Made by a program: the position numbers and the translations under genes
The notes under the pieces: model-generated
Database searches by the model: none
Told to the model about the DNA's origin: nothing
What the model saw: only the letters and a program-made list of their open reading frames with translations
In this document: piece by piece, positions 34,022 through 42,862 of the stretch
Layout of the letters: each line of letters starts with the position of its first letter
Numbering within the stretch: the first letter of the stretch is position 1
Origin: an uncultured Clostridia bacterium
GTDB taxonomy: Bacteria; Bacillota; Clostridia; Oscillospirales; Oscillospiraceae
Assembly (NCBI GenBank): GCA_947173485.1
Contig: CAMWFH010000009.1
Location: 24,739-88,738 of the forward strand
DNA length: 64,000 nt
Direction: 5' to 3'

Positions 34022-34138
34022 GTATGATAGGACCATGCAAAGGGGAAACACCCCGATGCGATTTCTCCCTCCTAAAACACACAACACACACAGCGAGAAG
34101 GCTCCGCCGTAAGGCGGGGCCTTTTCGCCGTTCTTTTT
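34022..34138 (+). ncRNA. Possible short transcript between promoter and terminator upstream of spoIIP
   Basis: A start near 34022 and the terminator ending near 34137 would give an RNA of about 115 bases. It contains a small GGGG-AAACA-CCCC hairpin, a CA-rich unpaired middle, and a possible 25-codon ORF (ATG 34035, stop inside the terminator loop). It could be an sRNA, a leader peptide, or a spoIIP leader that reads through. Inferred only from signals. Confidence 0.3.
34094..34138 (+). terminator. Intrinsic terminator upstream of spoIIP
   Basis: 15-bp stem (34094-34108 with 34113-34127, two G-U pairs) closed by a GTAA tetraloop, followed by TTCTTTTT at 34131-34138. Confidence 0.8.
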
Positions 34139-34176
34139 GCGGGAGGACAGGCATAGGATAGGGGCAAAGGAGCTGA

Positions 34177-35322
34177 ATGCCAATGAAGACCATGCCCGAG
34201 ATGCCCCGCCGCCTGGGGGCGCTGGTCCTGTCCGCCGCCGTGCTGTGGGCCGTGTTCACCACCGCCGGCAGCAGCGACGCCGCCTCCGCCCTCCGTATGC
34301 TGGAGGACGGACTGCCCATCCTCCTCCTCCGCCAGGCCCTGGGGGACCACGGCCAGCCCTGGGGACCGGCGGCCCTGGCCATCAGCCAGTCCCCCCTGCT
34401 CTCCGGGGGACAGCAGGCGGTGCTGGAGCTGCGGTCCCGGGAAGAGGTGGACGACCCCGCCGACGAGCCGCCGGAGGTCCAGACCCCCGTGCGGGAGGAG
34501 CCGGTGTCCCCCGCGCCGCCGGTGTCCACGCCCCTGGTCCAGGTGGACAACGGCGTGCCCGCCAGGACCCTGGTGCCCAACGACCCCAGCGAGTATGTGG
34601 TCAGCGGGCTGGCCTATGTGAGCAACGCCTCCAAGTATGCCCTGACGCCCCAGGAACTCGCTGGGGACTACCTCCATCTGGGCCAGGGGGAGCCCCAGGT
34701 GCTGATCCTCCACACCCACGGCAGCGAGGCCTACACCATGCCGCCGGGGGAGGCCTATGAGAGTGTTGGCGGGGACTGCCGCACCACCGACACCGCCTAC
34801 AACGTGGTCCGGGTGGGGGACGAGATCGCCGCCGCCCTGGCGGAGCGGGGGATCTCCGTGGTCCACGACCGGGGGATCTATGACGAGCCGGAGTACAGCG
34901 GGGCCTACACCCGCTCCCTGGCCTCGGCGGAGAACTACATGGAGAAGTACCCCTCGATCCGCTTTATCTTGGACGTTCACCGGGACGCCATCACTGACAG
35001 CAGCGGCACGGTCTACAAGGTGATCTCGGAGACGGACCGGGGCCGGGCGGCCCAGATGACCTTCGTCATGGGCAGCAGCGGCAGCGGCAGCCCCCACGAG
35101 GCCTGGCGGGACAATCTGCGGCTGGCGGCGGCGCTGCAAAACCAGCTCTTGGAGCGCTATCCCACCCTGATGCGGCCCATCATCCTCCGCAACTCCCGCT
35201 ACAACCAGCACTGCACCACTGGCAGCCTGCTGGTGGAGGTCGGCGCCGCCGGCAACAGCCTGGACGAGGCTCTGGTGTCCGCCCGCCTCCTGGCGGAGGC
35301 CTTCGCGGACGTGGTCCAGTAG
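34177..35322 (+). CDS. spoIIP: Stage II sporulation protein P
   Basis: 381 residues. N-terminal membrane anchor near 10-28, a variable Pro/Glu-rich linker, then the amidase/endopeptidase domain from about 165: VLILHTHGSEAY (metal His), DTAYNVVRVGDEIAAALAERG, FILDVHRDA (second metal His with Asp), and LLVEVGAAGNSLDEA (catalytic Glu). SpoIIP works with SpoIID and SpoIIM to strip septal peptidoglycan during forespore engulfment, so the organism forms spores. ATG 34177 lies 5 bases after AAAGGAG; ATG 34183 is an alternative. Such genes are normally mother-cell (sigma E) controlled; no convincing sigma E site was found. Confidence 0.94.
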   Translation: MPMKTMPEMPRRLGALVLSAAVLWAVFTTAGSSDAASALRMLEDGLPILLLRQALGDHGQPWGPAALAISQSPLLSGGQQAVLELRSREEVDDPADEPPEVQTPVREEPVSPAPPVSTPLVQVDNGVPARTLVPNDPSEYVVSGLAYVSNASKYALTPQELAGDYLHLGQGEPQVLILHTHGSEAYTMPPGEAYESVGGDCRTTDTAYNVVRVGDEIAAALAERGISVVHDRGIYDEPEYSGAYTRSLASAENYMEKYPSIRFILDVHRDAITDSSGTVYKVISETDRGRAAQMTFVMGSSGSGSPHEAWRDNLRLAAALQNQLLERYPTLMRPIILRNSRYNQHCTTGSLLVEVGAAGNSLDEALVSARLLAEAFADVVQ

Positions 35323-35333
35323 CCAACAAGCAA

Positions 35334-35366
35334 AGGCCCTGCCATCACCACCGGATGGCAGGGCCT
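35334..35366. terminator. Shared terminator between convergent spoIIP and pbp2
   Basis: Perfect 13-bp stem, AGGCCCTGCCATC (35334-35346) with 35354-35366, 7-base loop. Little T-richness on either side. Confidence 0.65.
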
Positions 35367-35406
35367 CGCTCTATGCTGTCGATCGTATCCTATGACCGGG
35401 CGGCGG

Positions 35407-37530
35407 TCAGGGGAGCAGCGTCCCCTCGCCGGTGACGCCCTCGGCCTGGCTGGCGGAGAAGTAGGCGTTGATGATCGGCACCACCAGGGCCGCCATGGCG
35501 GAGCCGCTCTCGCCCTTCTCCACCACCACGGCGACGGCGATCTCCGGGTCCTCGAAGGGGGCGAAGGCCACGAAGGTGCCGTTGGCCTGGGCGGTGCCCA
35601 CCTGGACCGAGCCGGTCTTGGCTCCCGCCGTCACCACGCAGTCCCGGAAGTAGCGGGCCACGCTGCCGGAGGTCACCAGGTCCCCCATGCCCTTCTTCAC
35701 CGCGTAGAAGGTCTCGTCGCTCATCTCTATGATCTCCGCCGGGGGCTCGTCGTAGGTCATCAGCAGGGTGGAGCCGTCGTTGGAGCGGACATCCTTCAGC
35801 AGATGGACGTTCCGCCGGGTGCCGCCGTTGACGAAGGTGGCGATATAGTTGGCCAGCTGTAAGGGGGTGAACAGGCTCTCCCCCTGGCCGATGGCGATCT
35901 GGAGGGTGTCGCCCCCCATGAACAGCTTGCCGTTGGCGGTGCGGTAGCCCGGCTCGTCCATCACCCCGGCGGCGTCACCGATCTCGATGCCGGTGGACTG
36001 CCCTAGGCCGAAGGACTTGGCGTAGCGGGCCAGGACCTCGATGCCCGTCCGGCGGCCCACATCGTAGAAGAAGTAGTTGCAGCTGTGCATGATGGCCTGG
36101 GACACGTTCACATAGCCGTGGTTGCTGGGGTAGACCCAGCAGCGGGGGGTGTAGCTGGGGGCGTAGTAGGTGTAGATCCCCCGGTCCTGGATGCGCTCGG
36201 TGGTGGTGATGGTGCCGTTCTCCAGGGCGGCGATCGCCGTCAGGGGCTTGAAGGTGGAACCGGGGGCGTAGGTGCCGTTGGTGGCCCGGTTGAACAGGGG
36301 GCTGGCGGGATGGTCCATCACGGCGTCATAGTCCTGGATATAGGGGCTGTAGGGGCTGAGCTTATAGGTGGGGTAGGAGGCGATGGCCAGCGCCTCGCCG
36401 GTGTCCACCTTCAGCACCACCGCGGCGGCGCCTCGGGTCACCTGGCCGTCCTCCGCGGTCATGGCCTCCACCTGCTCCGCCAGGATCCGCTCCACCTCCG
36501 CCTGGAAGTCGATGTCGATGGTCAGCGCCACCGTGCCCCCCGGCTCCGGCTCCACGGAGTAGACCTCCTCCGTCACATGGCCCTCCTCGTTGGTGGTGAC
36601 GGCCCGCTTGCCGTCGGTGCCCCGGAGATAGGGCTCGAAGGCCTTCTCCGCTCCGGCCTTGCCCACCAGGGCGTCCATCTTATACCCCTGCTCCCGGTAG
36701 GCCGCCAGCTCATCGGCCCAGATCGGCCCGATATAGCCCAGCACATGGGCGGCATACTCGGTCTCATACTGCCGGACACTGGTGGTGCCGATCTCCACCC
36801 CAACATAGCGGCCGTCCACGACCTCGCTGAGCAGCTCCGTGGGCACGTCCTCCGCGAACACGCAGGCGGTGGAGCCGCTCATGGCCTGGAGGGCCAGCGT
36901 GTAGCGGACGCCGGCCACCTGGCGGGCCTCCTGGGGGGAGTAGGTCTCCCCCAGCTCGAAGGTCTTGCGCAGCAGGGCCAAAAAGGCCTTGCCGGTGAAG
37001 TCCTCCCCCTGCTCCTTGGCGGCGGCCTCTCCCTTTTCCCCGGCGGACCAGGCAGGGAAGGGCGTCTCCTCCGACAGCTCCGTGTCGGACCAGCCCTGGG
37101 CGCTGAGGTACTTTTGCAGGCTGCTCCGGGCCGCGGCGGCGGTCTCCCCCGCCCCTTCCGTTTTCCAATCGAAGGGCGCGTCCTGGCCGATGGGCAGGCT
37201 GTCCAGCCAGGAGACGCCGTAGGACTGGCAGAGGCGCACGAGCCGGAGGATGGCCTCGTTCTCCTCCCCCGCCGGCAGGGCGGCGGCGTCCAGGGTGATG
37301 GTGTAGATCTGCCGGTTGGACACCAGCAGCTTGCCGTTGCGGTCGGTGAGGACGCCCCGGCTGGCCCGCACCGTCTCGGTGGTGGGGATCCGGGTGGTGG
37401 AGCGGGCGTAGTACGCCTCCCCCTGGACCACCTGGGTCTGGTAGAGCACCAGCACGAACAGCACCAGCACCGTACACAGGATGCCGTATAGGAAACGCAG
37501 ACGGTAGATATAGCTTTTTTCGATCTCCAT
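35407..37530 (-). CDS. mrdA: Penicillin-binding protein 2 (elongation-specific transpeptidase)
   Basis: 707 residues, class B PBP. N-terminal membrane helix near 10-30; PBP dimerisation domain (TTETVRASRGVLTDRNGKLL); transpeptidase with GSTFK (catalytic Ser), SCN as the S-x-N motif and AKTGS as K-T-G. An insertion near residues 120-190 rich in Glu/Ala is common in clostridial versions. It cross-links side-wall peptidoglycan with the Rod complex. Last gene of the zapA-to-pbp2 run, 25 bp after mreD; no rodA in the window. RBS AGGAGAGGA precedes ATG 37530. Confidence 0.93.
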   Translation of the reverse strand: MEIEKSYIYRLRFLYGILCTVLVLFVLVLYQTQVVQGEAYYARSTTRIPTTETVRASRGVLTDRNGKLLVSNRQIYTITLDAAALPAGEENEAILRLVRLCQSYGVSWLDSLPIGQDAPFDWKTEGAGETAAAARSSLQKYLSAQGWSDTELSEETPFPAWSAGEKGEAAAKEQGEDFTGKAFLALLRKTFELGETYSPQEARQVAGVRYTLALQAMSGSTACVFAEDVPTELLSEVVDGRYVGVEIGTTSVRQYETEYAAHVLGYIGPIWADELAAYREQGYKMDALVGKAGAEKAFEPYLRGTDGKRAVTTNEEGHVTEEVYSVEPEPGGTVALTIDIDFQAEVERILAEQVEAMTAEDGQVTRGAAAVVLKVDTGEALAIASYPTYKLSPYSPYIQDYDAVMDHPASPLFNRATNGTYAPGSTFKPLTAIAALENGTITTTERIQDRGIYTYYAPSYTPRCWVYPSNHGYVNVSQAIMHSCNYFFYDVGRRTGIEVLARYAKSFGLGQSTGIEIGDAAGVMDEPGYRTANGKLFMGGDTLQIAIGQGESLFTPLQLANYIATFVNGGTRRNVHLLKDVRSNDGSTLLMTYDEPPAEIIEMSDETFYAVKKGMGDLVTSGSVARYFRDCVVTAGAKTGSVQVGTAQANGTFVAFAPFEDPEIAVAVVVEKGESGSAMAALVVPIINAYFSASQAEGVTGEGTLLP

Positions 37531-37555
37531 AGATGTCCTCTCCTGTGAACGCGGG

Positions 37556-38065
37556 TCAATACTCCTCCGACAGCCGCCGGTGGAGCCGGCGGTACCACCG
37601 GTGGACCAGGGGCAGCAGGGGCAGCGTCAGCAGGTACTCGATCACCGCCACCTCCAGCAGCGCTTCCACCGCCGCCCCCCGGCTCTGGTAGAAGAGGAGG
37701 CGGCCCATATCGGTCAGGAAAAAGGTGATGGAGACCGATGCCAGGGCGCAGAGGAAGCTGGGGGGCAGCAGATACTCCACCAGCAGGGCGATGAGCAGGG
37801 CGGAAACGGCGAAAACGATAGTGAAGAACCCCGGCGCCGGCCCTAAGCGGCTGATATCGCACAGGGCCCCCAGGCCGACGGCGAAGAAGGCCCCGCCCGT
37901 GCGGCCCTCATAGATCGCGATGGTCCCCGCCAGCATCGGGTAGAGGAAGGGCATGACCCCCCGGACCCGGATATACTGGAGGACACACCCCTGGAGCAGG
38001 AACAGCAGCAGGGTGAAAGCGCTGTAGATGCACCACTTGATGATGATATACTGCCTAGGCTGCAT
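37556..38065 (-). CDS. mreD: Rod shape-determining protein MreD
   Basis: 169 residues from ATG 38065 (GGAGGGGGAG just upstream; the longer frame opens with a GTG overlapping mreC). Five hydrophobic helices: FTLLLFLLQGCVLQYI, LYPMLAGTIAIY, GAFFAVGLGALCDISRL, TIVFAVSALLIALLVEYL, and the C-terminal pair. The charged residues at GLGALCDISR are typical MreD. Integral membrane part of the elongasome between MreC and PBP2. Confidence 0.9.
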   Translation of the reverse strand: MQPRQYIIIKWCIYSAFTLLLFLLQGCVLQYIRVRGVMPFLYPMLAGTIAIYEGRTGGAFFAVGLGALCDISRLGPAPGFFTIVFAVSALLIALLVEYLLPPSFLCALASVSITFFLTDMGRLLFYQSRGAAVEALLEVAVIEYLLTLPLLPLVHRWYRRLHRRLSEEY

Positions 38066-38082
38066 CGTCTCCCCCTCCCCGG

Positions 38083-38925
38083 TCACTCCACGATCTCAAA
38101 GCTCTTGACGATAAAGACCTGCTTCAGCTCCTCCAGCCGGGCGGCGGGGGCGATCACGGCGTAGGCCGCCAGTCCCCCCTCGTCCACCACCAGCTCCTCC
38201 ACGGAGCCGATGACCACGCCGCTGGGGCAGTAGTCCCCCAGGCCGGAGGTGACCACCAGGTCCCCCACCAGCAGGGTGGCCCCGGCGGGGAGATAGGTCA
38301 GCTTCAGCTTGTTCTGGCGCATCAGGGCAAAGTCCCCCTCCGCCACGGCGATATCCCCAGAGCGGAACACCTGGGCCCCCATGCTGGCATCGGTGTCCAC
38401 CAGCGTCTGCAGGGTGGACCAGCTGCTCCCCACCTTGGTGATGAAGCCCACCAGATACCCCTCGGAGGACAGGACGCAGTCCCCCTCCTCCACGCCGCTG
38501 GAGGCCCCCTTGCTCAGGGTCATGACGGCGCTCCAGTTGGACACGCTCCGCTCGATCACCGTGGCGGTCTCGAAGTCGCTCAGGTCCCGGCGGCGCTCCC
38601 GGAGGTCCAGCAGCTCCCGGAGCCGCTGGTTCTCCTCGCTGTCCTCCTGGGCCTGCCGGAGCTGCTCCTCCATCTCGGCGATCTGCCGGCGCAGCTCTTT
38701 GTTCTCCCGGCGCAGCTCGTCGAAGTCCTCCACATAGCGGAGCTGGTCATCGATCCAGTCCGCCACGAAGGCCGCGGCAGACCGGAAGGGGGCTGCTACG
38801 GTCCCCGCCGCGTTCTCCAGCACGTTGATGTGGTTGGAGAGGAAGGTCATCAGGCTCAGCGCCACTGCTACCACCGTGGCCGTGGCCAGAACGGCAAAGC
38901 CGTACTTCATAAAAAATCGTTTCAA
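38083..38925 (-). CDS. mreC: Rod shape-determining protein MreC
   Basis: 280 residues. N-terminal membrane helix (YGFAVLATATVVAVALSLMTF), a coiled coil near 62-105 (DELRRENKELRRQIAEMEEQLRQA), then two beta-barrel domains with GVVIGSVEELVVDEGGLAAYAVIAP near the end. It is an extracytoplasmic scaffold linking MreB filaments to PBP2. MreB itself is not in the window. The stop lies 18 bp before the chosen mreD ATG. Confidence 0.93.
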   Translation of the reverse strand: MKRFFMKYGFAVLATATVVAVALSLMTFLSNHINVLENAAGTVAAPFRSAAAFVADWIDDQLRYVEDFDELRRENKELRRQIAEMEEQLRQAQEDSEENQRLRELLDLRERRRDLSDFETATVIERSVSNWSAVMTLSKGASSGVEEGDCVLSSEGYLVGFITKVGSSWSTLQTLVDTDASMGAQVFRSGDIAVAEGDFALMRQNKLKLTYLPAGATLLVGDLVVTSGLGDYCPSGVVIGSVEELVVDEGGLAAYAVIAPAARLEELKQVFIVKSFEIVE

Positions 38926-38978
38926 AACGCGCTCTCCCTTGCCCTTTTATGTTAAAGCAGCGCAGCCACTTTTTTTGA

Positions 38979-39554
38979 CTATAATATCCCGGCGCCGAAC
39001 CGGCGGAGCATCCGCTCCAGCCGGGCCACCGGCAGGCCCATCACGTTGAAGCAGTCCCCCTCCAGACCCTCCACCAGCACGCTCCCCCGGTCCTGGAGGC
39101 CGTAGGCCCCCGCCTTGTCCATGGGCTCGCCGGTGGCGACGTAGCGGCGGATCTCCTCCTCTGTCAGAGGGAAGAAACGGACGGCCGTGGCCTCGGCCTC
39201 GGTCTCCATCCGGTCCCCCTGGGCCACGGTGACCCCGGTCCAGACGGTGTGGTCCCGGCCGGAGAGGCGGCGCAGCATCCACACCGCTTCCTCCTGGCTG
39301 TGGGGTTTGCCCAGGCGGAGGCCGTCCAGGAAGACCATGGTGTCGGCGGCGATGACGATATCCCGCTCCCCCACCAGGGGCCGGGCCGCCAGGGCCTTTT
39401 TGCGGCTGATGGAGGAGACGATCTCCTCCGGGGACAGCTCCCCGCTCCAGCTCTCGTCCGCCTCCACTGGCAGGACCGTGAACGTCTCCAGCCCCGCCCG
39501 GCGTAAGATCTCCCGCCGGCGGGGGGAGGCGGAGGCCAATATGATATGCTCCAT
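38979..39554 (-). CDS. maf: Maf-family nucleotide pyrophosphatase
   Basis: 191 residues. LASASPRRREILRRAG is the N-terminal Maf signature, IVIAADTMVFLDG the metal-binding segment, GKPHSQEEAVWMLRRLSGRDHTVWTGV the conserved middle and DKAGAYGLQDRGSVLVEGLEGDCFNVMGLP the C-terminal half. Maf proteins hydrolyse non-canonical or dTTP/UTP nucleotides and have been linked to septum inhibition. Position between dut and mreC is usual in clostridia. Confidence 0.94.
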   Translation of the reverse strand: MEHIILASASPRRREILRRAGLETFTVLPVEADESWSGELSPEEIVSSISRKKALAARPLVGERDIVIAADTMVFLDGLRLGKPHSQEEAVWMLRRLSGRDHTVWTGVTVAQGDRMETEAEATAVRFFPLTEEEIRRYVATGEPMDKAGAYGLQDRGSVLVEGLEGDCFNVMGLPVARLERMLRRFGAGIL

Positions 39555-39588
39555 GGCGCTCTCCTCCTATCGTCTCCTGTTCGTCTGT

Positions 39589-40035
39589 CTACCGTCCCGT
39601 GGAGCCGAAGCCCCCCAGGCCCCGCTCCGTCTCGTCCAGTTCCTCCACCAGCTCGATCTCCGGGCAGAGGACCGGGACGATCAGCAGCTGGGCGATGCGG
39701 TCGCCGGGGAGGATGGCGTAGGGCTCGGCAAAGAGGTTGTGGAGGCTCACCCCCAGGGGGCCCCGGTAGTCGCTGTCGATCACGCCGATGGCGTTGGAGA
39801 GGGTCACCCCGTGGCGGACGCCCATGCTGCTGCGGACCGCCACGATGCCCACATAGCCCGCCGGCACCGCCACCGCCAGCCCCGTGGGGACCACCGCCTG
39901 CCCCCCAGGGGGGAGCAGCAGGGGCTCGTCCAGGCAGGCGTGGAGATCCAGGGCTGCCGCGCCGGCGGTGGCATAGTAGGGCAGGGGGATCTGGGCGCCG
40001 ATCTTATCGGAAAGCGCTTTGATCTGTAATTTCAT
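39589..40035 (-). CDS. dut: dUTP diphosphatase
   Basis: 148 residues, trimeric dUTPase type. All five motifs are in order: AAALDLHACLDEP (1), VRSSMGVRHGV (2), GVIDSDYRGPLGVSLHN (3), DRIAQLLIVP (4) and ERGLGGFGSTGR (5, which closes over the active site). It removes dUTP and supplies dUMP. A long operon with zapA and the U32 peptidase gene upstream and maf 34 bp downstream. Confidence 0.95.
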   Translation of the reverse strand: MKLQIKALSDKIGAQIPLPYYATAGAAALDLHACLDEPLLLPPGGQAVVPTGLAVAVPAGYVGIVAVRSSMGVRHGVTLSNAIGVIDSDYRGPLGVSLHNLFAEPYAILPGDRIAQLLIVPVLCPEIELVEELDETERGLGGFGSTGR

Positions 40036-40092
40036 ATGTGTCGATCGCTCCGAACATTCTGATTCAGCTATTTTTCTAAACTATCGAACGCC

Positions 40093-42195
40093 TCAGGACA
40101 CGCCCCGGCAGAAGAGCCCCCGGGTCATGTCCTCTGGCGGCGCGGCGTCCCCGGCGCGGTACTGGGCCAGGATGGCCGCGCAGGCCTCCGGCGGCTCCGT
40201 GGTGAAGCGCAGGCGGACATAGCGGAGGCCGCACCGACGGATCTCCGGCTTGTCCAGCAGGAAGAGCCGCCGGCTGTTCTCGATCTCGCTCCGGCAGCCA
40301 AAGACGGGCAGGATGGGGAAGCGCTCCCCCCGCCGGTCTGTCAAGGCATGGACCTGGCCGCAGGGCGTGGGCAGGCCCTTCCGGGCGGCGCAGCCCACGC
40401 CGCCGTTAGAGAGCAGGCAGTTCTCCGTCACCATCAGGGGCAGCCGGCCATAGACGATGGCCTCGCAGGGCAGGCACTTTCGCAGGTCCCGCACCTGCTC
40501 CTGCCGCAGCTCAAAGGAGAGACAGGCGCTCTGGAGCCCCCAGGTCCGCAGCTGCTCCAGGGAGCGGCTGTTGAACACGTTGAGGCCGAAGTCCCCCCTA
40601 GGGACCAGCCCCAGCTTTTCCGCCAGGCCCAGCTGGCCGATGTTCTGCACCGCCAGGGCGGTACACCCCTTCTCCTTAGCCTGCTCCAGGAGACGGACCA
40701 GGGAGCGGGCCTCGCTGTCCTTGCAGACGCGGGGCAGGGCGGCGCAGAACTCCGTATGCGGATACCGTCCCTGGTCCGGCAGGTCCCAGTCCGGCATCCG
40801 CTCCACCGGCAGGAAGCATATGGCCGGGGACTGGTCCAGCAGGGCCCCTGTCAGCTGGCTGGGGCGAGCCAGGGAGACGGTGAGGGCCGGCTCCGGCGCG
40901 GCGCAGGCGTCCCCCGCCGGCGGCGGCAGGGCCCCCTCCCGCCGCGTTGGCGGCGCGACCCGCAGGGCGGCCAGCCGCTCCAGGGCCTCCCGCCGGAGGG
41001 CGTTGATCTCCTTGGCGGGGAGGACCAGTCCCTCCCCGGCCGCCACCTCCACCGCCGCAGGGGAAAAGGCGGTACCGCCGGTCTTGCGCAGCCGGTCCGC
41101 CAGCTCCTCCGGTCCCAGGGGCCGGGTCCGGGCCGCCTCCGGCAGGGGGCCGGTGACGGACACCTGATGGCCGGCCTTATCGGAGGCGGTCAGCCGGACC
41201 GGCTGGCCGGACTCCATCACAAAGGAGAGGTCCACCGACACCAGCCGGCGCTCCCGTCCGGTGTAAAGGTCCCGGGCCTGCCGGAACAGCTCCGCCGGCT
41301 CCGGGGCCTTCTCCGGGCGGGAACCGAACATCTGGGGGCCTAGGCGGCCCTGCCAGTAGCCATCGGTGAAGCCCTCCCGGGAGAAGGCGGCGGCCAGGGC
41401 CTCCCGCTCAGCCTGGGTGGGCCGGCGGCGCTGCCGGAGCAGGTCGTGGTAGATCTGGGTGACCACCGCCACATACTCCGGCCGCTTCATCCGCCCCTCG
41501 ATCTTCAGGATCGACACCCCCAGCGCCTCCAGCTCCTGAAGGTGGTCCGCCAGGCAGGCGTCCTTCAGGCTGAGGGGCCGGCCCATCCTGCCGCCGTCCA
41601 GGGCGTAGGGCAGGCGGCAGGGCTGGGCGCAGGCGCCCCGGTTGCCGCTGCGGCCCCCGATCAGGGCGCTCATGGCGCACTGGCCGGACCAGCACATACA
41701 CAGGGCCCCGTGGACGAACACCTCGATCGGGATGGGGCTGTGGGCGCAGATATGGCGGATGTCCTCCCGGCTCAGCTCCCGGCTGAGGACAGCGCAGGCC
41801 AGCCCCAGCTCCGCCGCCCGCTCCGCCCCCGCCAGGGAGTGGATGGTCATCTGGGTGGAGCCGTGGAGGGGCAGGTCCGGGACCACCTGCCGGGCCAGAG
41901 CCGCCAGGCCCCAGTCCTGGACGATGACGGCATCGATCCCGGCCCGGCTGGCCTGCCGCAGCAGCTCCACGGCCTGGGGCAGCTCCCGGTCGGACAGCAG
42001 GGTGTTCACCGTCAGATAGGTCTTGACCCCCCGGAGGCGGCAGTAGGCCGCGGCCTCCGGCAGCTCCTCCATCGTAAAGTTCTTCGCGTTCCGGCGGGCG
42101 TTGTAGTCCCCGGCGCCAAAATAGACGGCGTCCGCGCCGCACTGGACGGCGGCGGTCATGGCCTCCCAGTGGCCGGCAGGTGACAGCAGCTCCAT
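40093..42195 (-). CDS. U32-family peptidase-like protein with C-terminal DUF3656-type region
   Basis: 700 residues from ATG 42195, six bases after the zapA stop; the longer frame start at 42252 would overlap zapA. MELLSPAGHWEAMTAAVQCGADAVYFGAGDYNARRNAKNF is the U32 opening, and VFVHGALCMCWSGQCAMSALIGGRSGNRGACAQPCRLPY with its cysteine set is the core signature. Characterised relatives with this cysteine pattern (RlhA, TrhP, UbiU/V) are Fe-S tRNA/rRNA or quinone hydroxylases rather than proteases, so RNA hydroxylation is as likely as proteolysis. The C-terminal 300 residues add a domain with further Cys (VTENCLLSNGGVGC). Confidence 0.9.
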   Translation of the reverse strand: MELLSPAGHWEAMTAAVQCGADAVYFGAGDYNARRNAKNFTMEELPEAAAYCRLRGVKTYLTVNTLLSDRELPQAVELLRQASRAGIDAVIVQDWGLAALARQVVPDLPLHGSTQMTIHSLAGAERAAELGLACAVLSRELSREDIRHICAHSPIPIEVFVHGALCMCWSGQCAMSALIGGRSGNRGACAQPCRLPYALDGGRMGRPLSLKDACLADHLQELEALGVSILKIEGRMKRPEYVAVVTQIYHDLLRQRRRPTQAEREALAAAFSREGFTDGYWQGRLGPQMFGSRPEKAPEPAELFRQARDLYTGRERRLVSVDLSFVMESGQPVRLTASDKAGHQVSVTGPLPEAARTRPLGPEELADRLRKTGGTAFSPAAVEVAAGEGLVLPAKEINALRREALERLAALRVAPPTRREGALPPPAGDACAAPEPALTVSLARPSQLTGALLDQSPAICFLPVERMPDWDLPDQGRYPHTEFCAALPRVCKDSEARSLVRLLEQAKEKGCTALAVQNIGQLGLAEKLGLVPRGDFGLNVFNSRSLEQLRTWGLQSACLSFELRQEQVRDLRKCLPCEAIVYGRLPLMVTENCLLSNGGVGCAARKGLPTPCGQVHALTDRRGERFPILPVFGCRSEIENSRRLFLLDKPEIRRCGLRYVRLRFTTEPPEACAAILAQYRAGDAAPPEDMTRGLFCRGVS

Positions 42196-42200
42196 CCCGG

Positions 42201-42518
42201 TCAGGACTGGCCCCGCTGGAGCCGGCTCAGCTCCTTTTTCAGCTCGGCGCACTCGGCCCTGGCCCGGCTGGCCTCGTCCAGGGCGCTCTTCAGCTGGGAG
42301 CGGAGGTTCTCCCCGCTGCGCAGGTATTTTAAGTATTCATCGGCGATATTCATAGCGGCCAGGACGGCGGCAGCCGGGCGGCCGACCTTGCTGCCGGCCA
42401 GGATGTCGGACATCTTCCTGTCCACCAGCTCCGCCACCTTCTGCATATAGGCAGGGGATTCGTCGGCGATGAAAGTGTACTCCTCGCCGCAGATATCGAC
42501 AGTGATACGGTTTTCCAT
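42201..42518 (-). CDS. zapA: Cell division protein ZapA
   Basis: 105 residues from ATG 42518 with GGAGGGA upstream; a longer frame start at 42671 runs through the promoter. The N-terminal globular part (NRITVDICGEEYTFIADESPAYMQKVAELVD) is followed by a long coiled coil (LRSQLKSALDEASRARAECAELKKELSRL), the ZapA layout. It bundles FtsZ filaments. First gene of the minus-strand envelope operon. Confidence 0.92.
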   Translation of the reverse strand: MENRITVDICGEEYTFIADESPAYMQKVAELVDRKMSDILAGSKVGRPAAAVLAAMNIADEYLKYLRSGENLRSQLKSALDEASRARAECAELKKELSRLQRGQS

Positions 42519-42564
42519 AGCAGTCCCTCCTATTTCTATGGGCAGTAACAACGTCACAGAGTAC

Positions 42565-42592
42565 AGTATACCACAATTTGGCGTAAGAACAA
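42565..42592 (-). promoter_or_regulatory. Promoter of zapA and the envelope operon
   Basis: Minus-strand TTGTTC (42592-42587), 16-base spacer, TATACT (42570-42565), leader about 40 bases. It shares the 344-bp gap 42519-42862 with the divergent padR promoter; otherwise the gap holds no gene. Confidence 0.6.
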
Positions 42593-42793
42593 TAAATTTC
42601 AAAAGAAATTTACAAAATGTCAAAAAACACCCGTCCCCTCCCCGTTCTCCGGCGGACTTGGCAGGGACCATTTCTCCGCCCCATAACGAGGCAACCGGCG
42701 CTGACTGCCGCTCCTCCCGCTTTTTTTCACATTTTCCACATAGTTATCCACACCGTTATGTAAACACCGATCTTGTGCCAAACGCCAAAGCCC

Positions 42794-42839
42794 TTGACAG
42801 TATCGATATTCGATGATATACTCATTATATCGAATATCG
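42794..42839 (+). promoter_or_regulatory. padR promoter with overlapping dyad operator
   Basis: Consensus TTGACA (42794-42799), 17 bases, TATACT (42817-42822). CGATATTCGAT (42804-42814) and its complement at 42829-42839 flank the -10 with a 14-base spacer. An operator across the -10 fits autorepression by the PadR protein encoded 24 bp downstream. Confidence 0.7.
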
Positions 42840-42862
42840 CTATAGAAGGGAGGTCCTGTCCC

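Noticed and set aside
36085..37491. Plus-strand open frame of 468 codons opposite pbp2
   Set aside because: Antisense shadow; the PBP2 frame has all catalytic motifs, and the shadow is low-complexity Gly/His/Leu.
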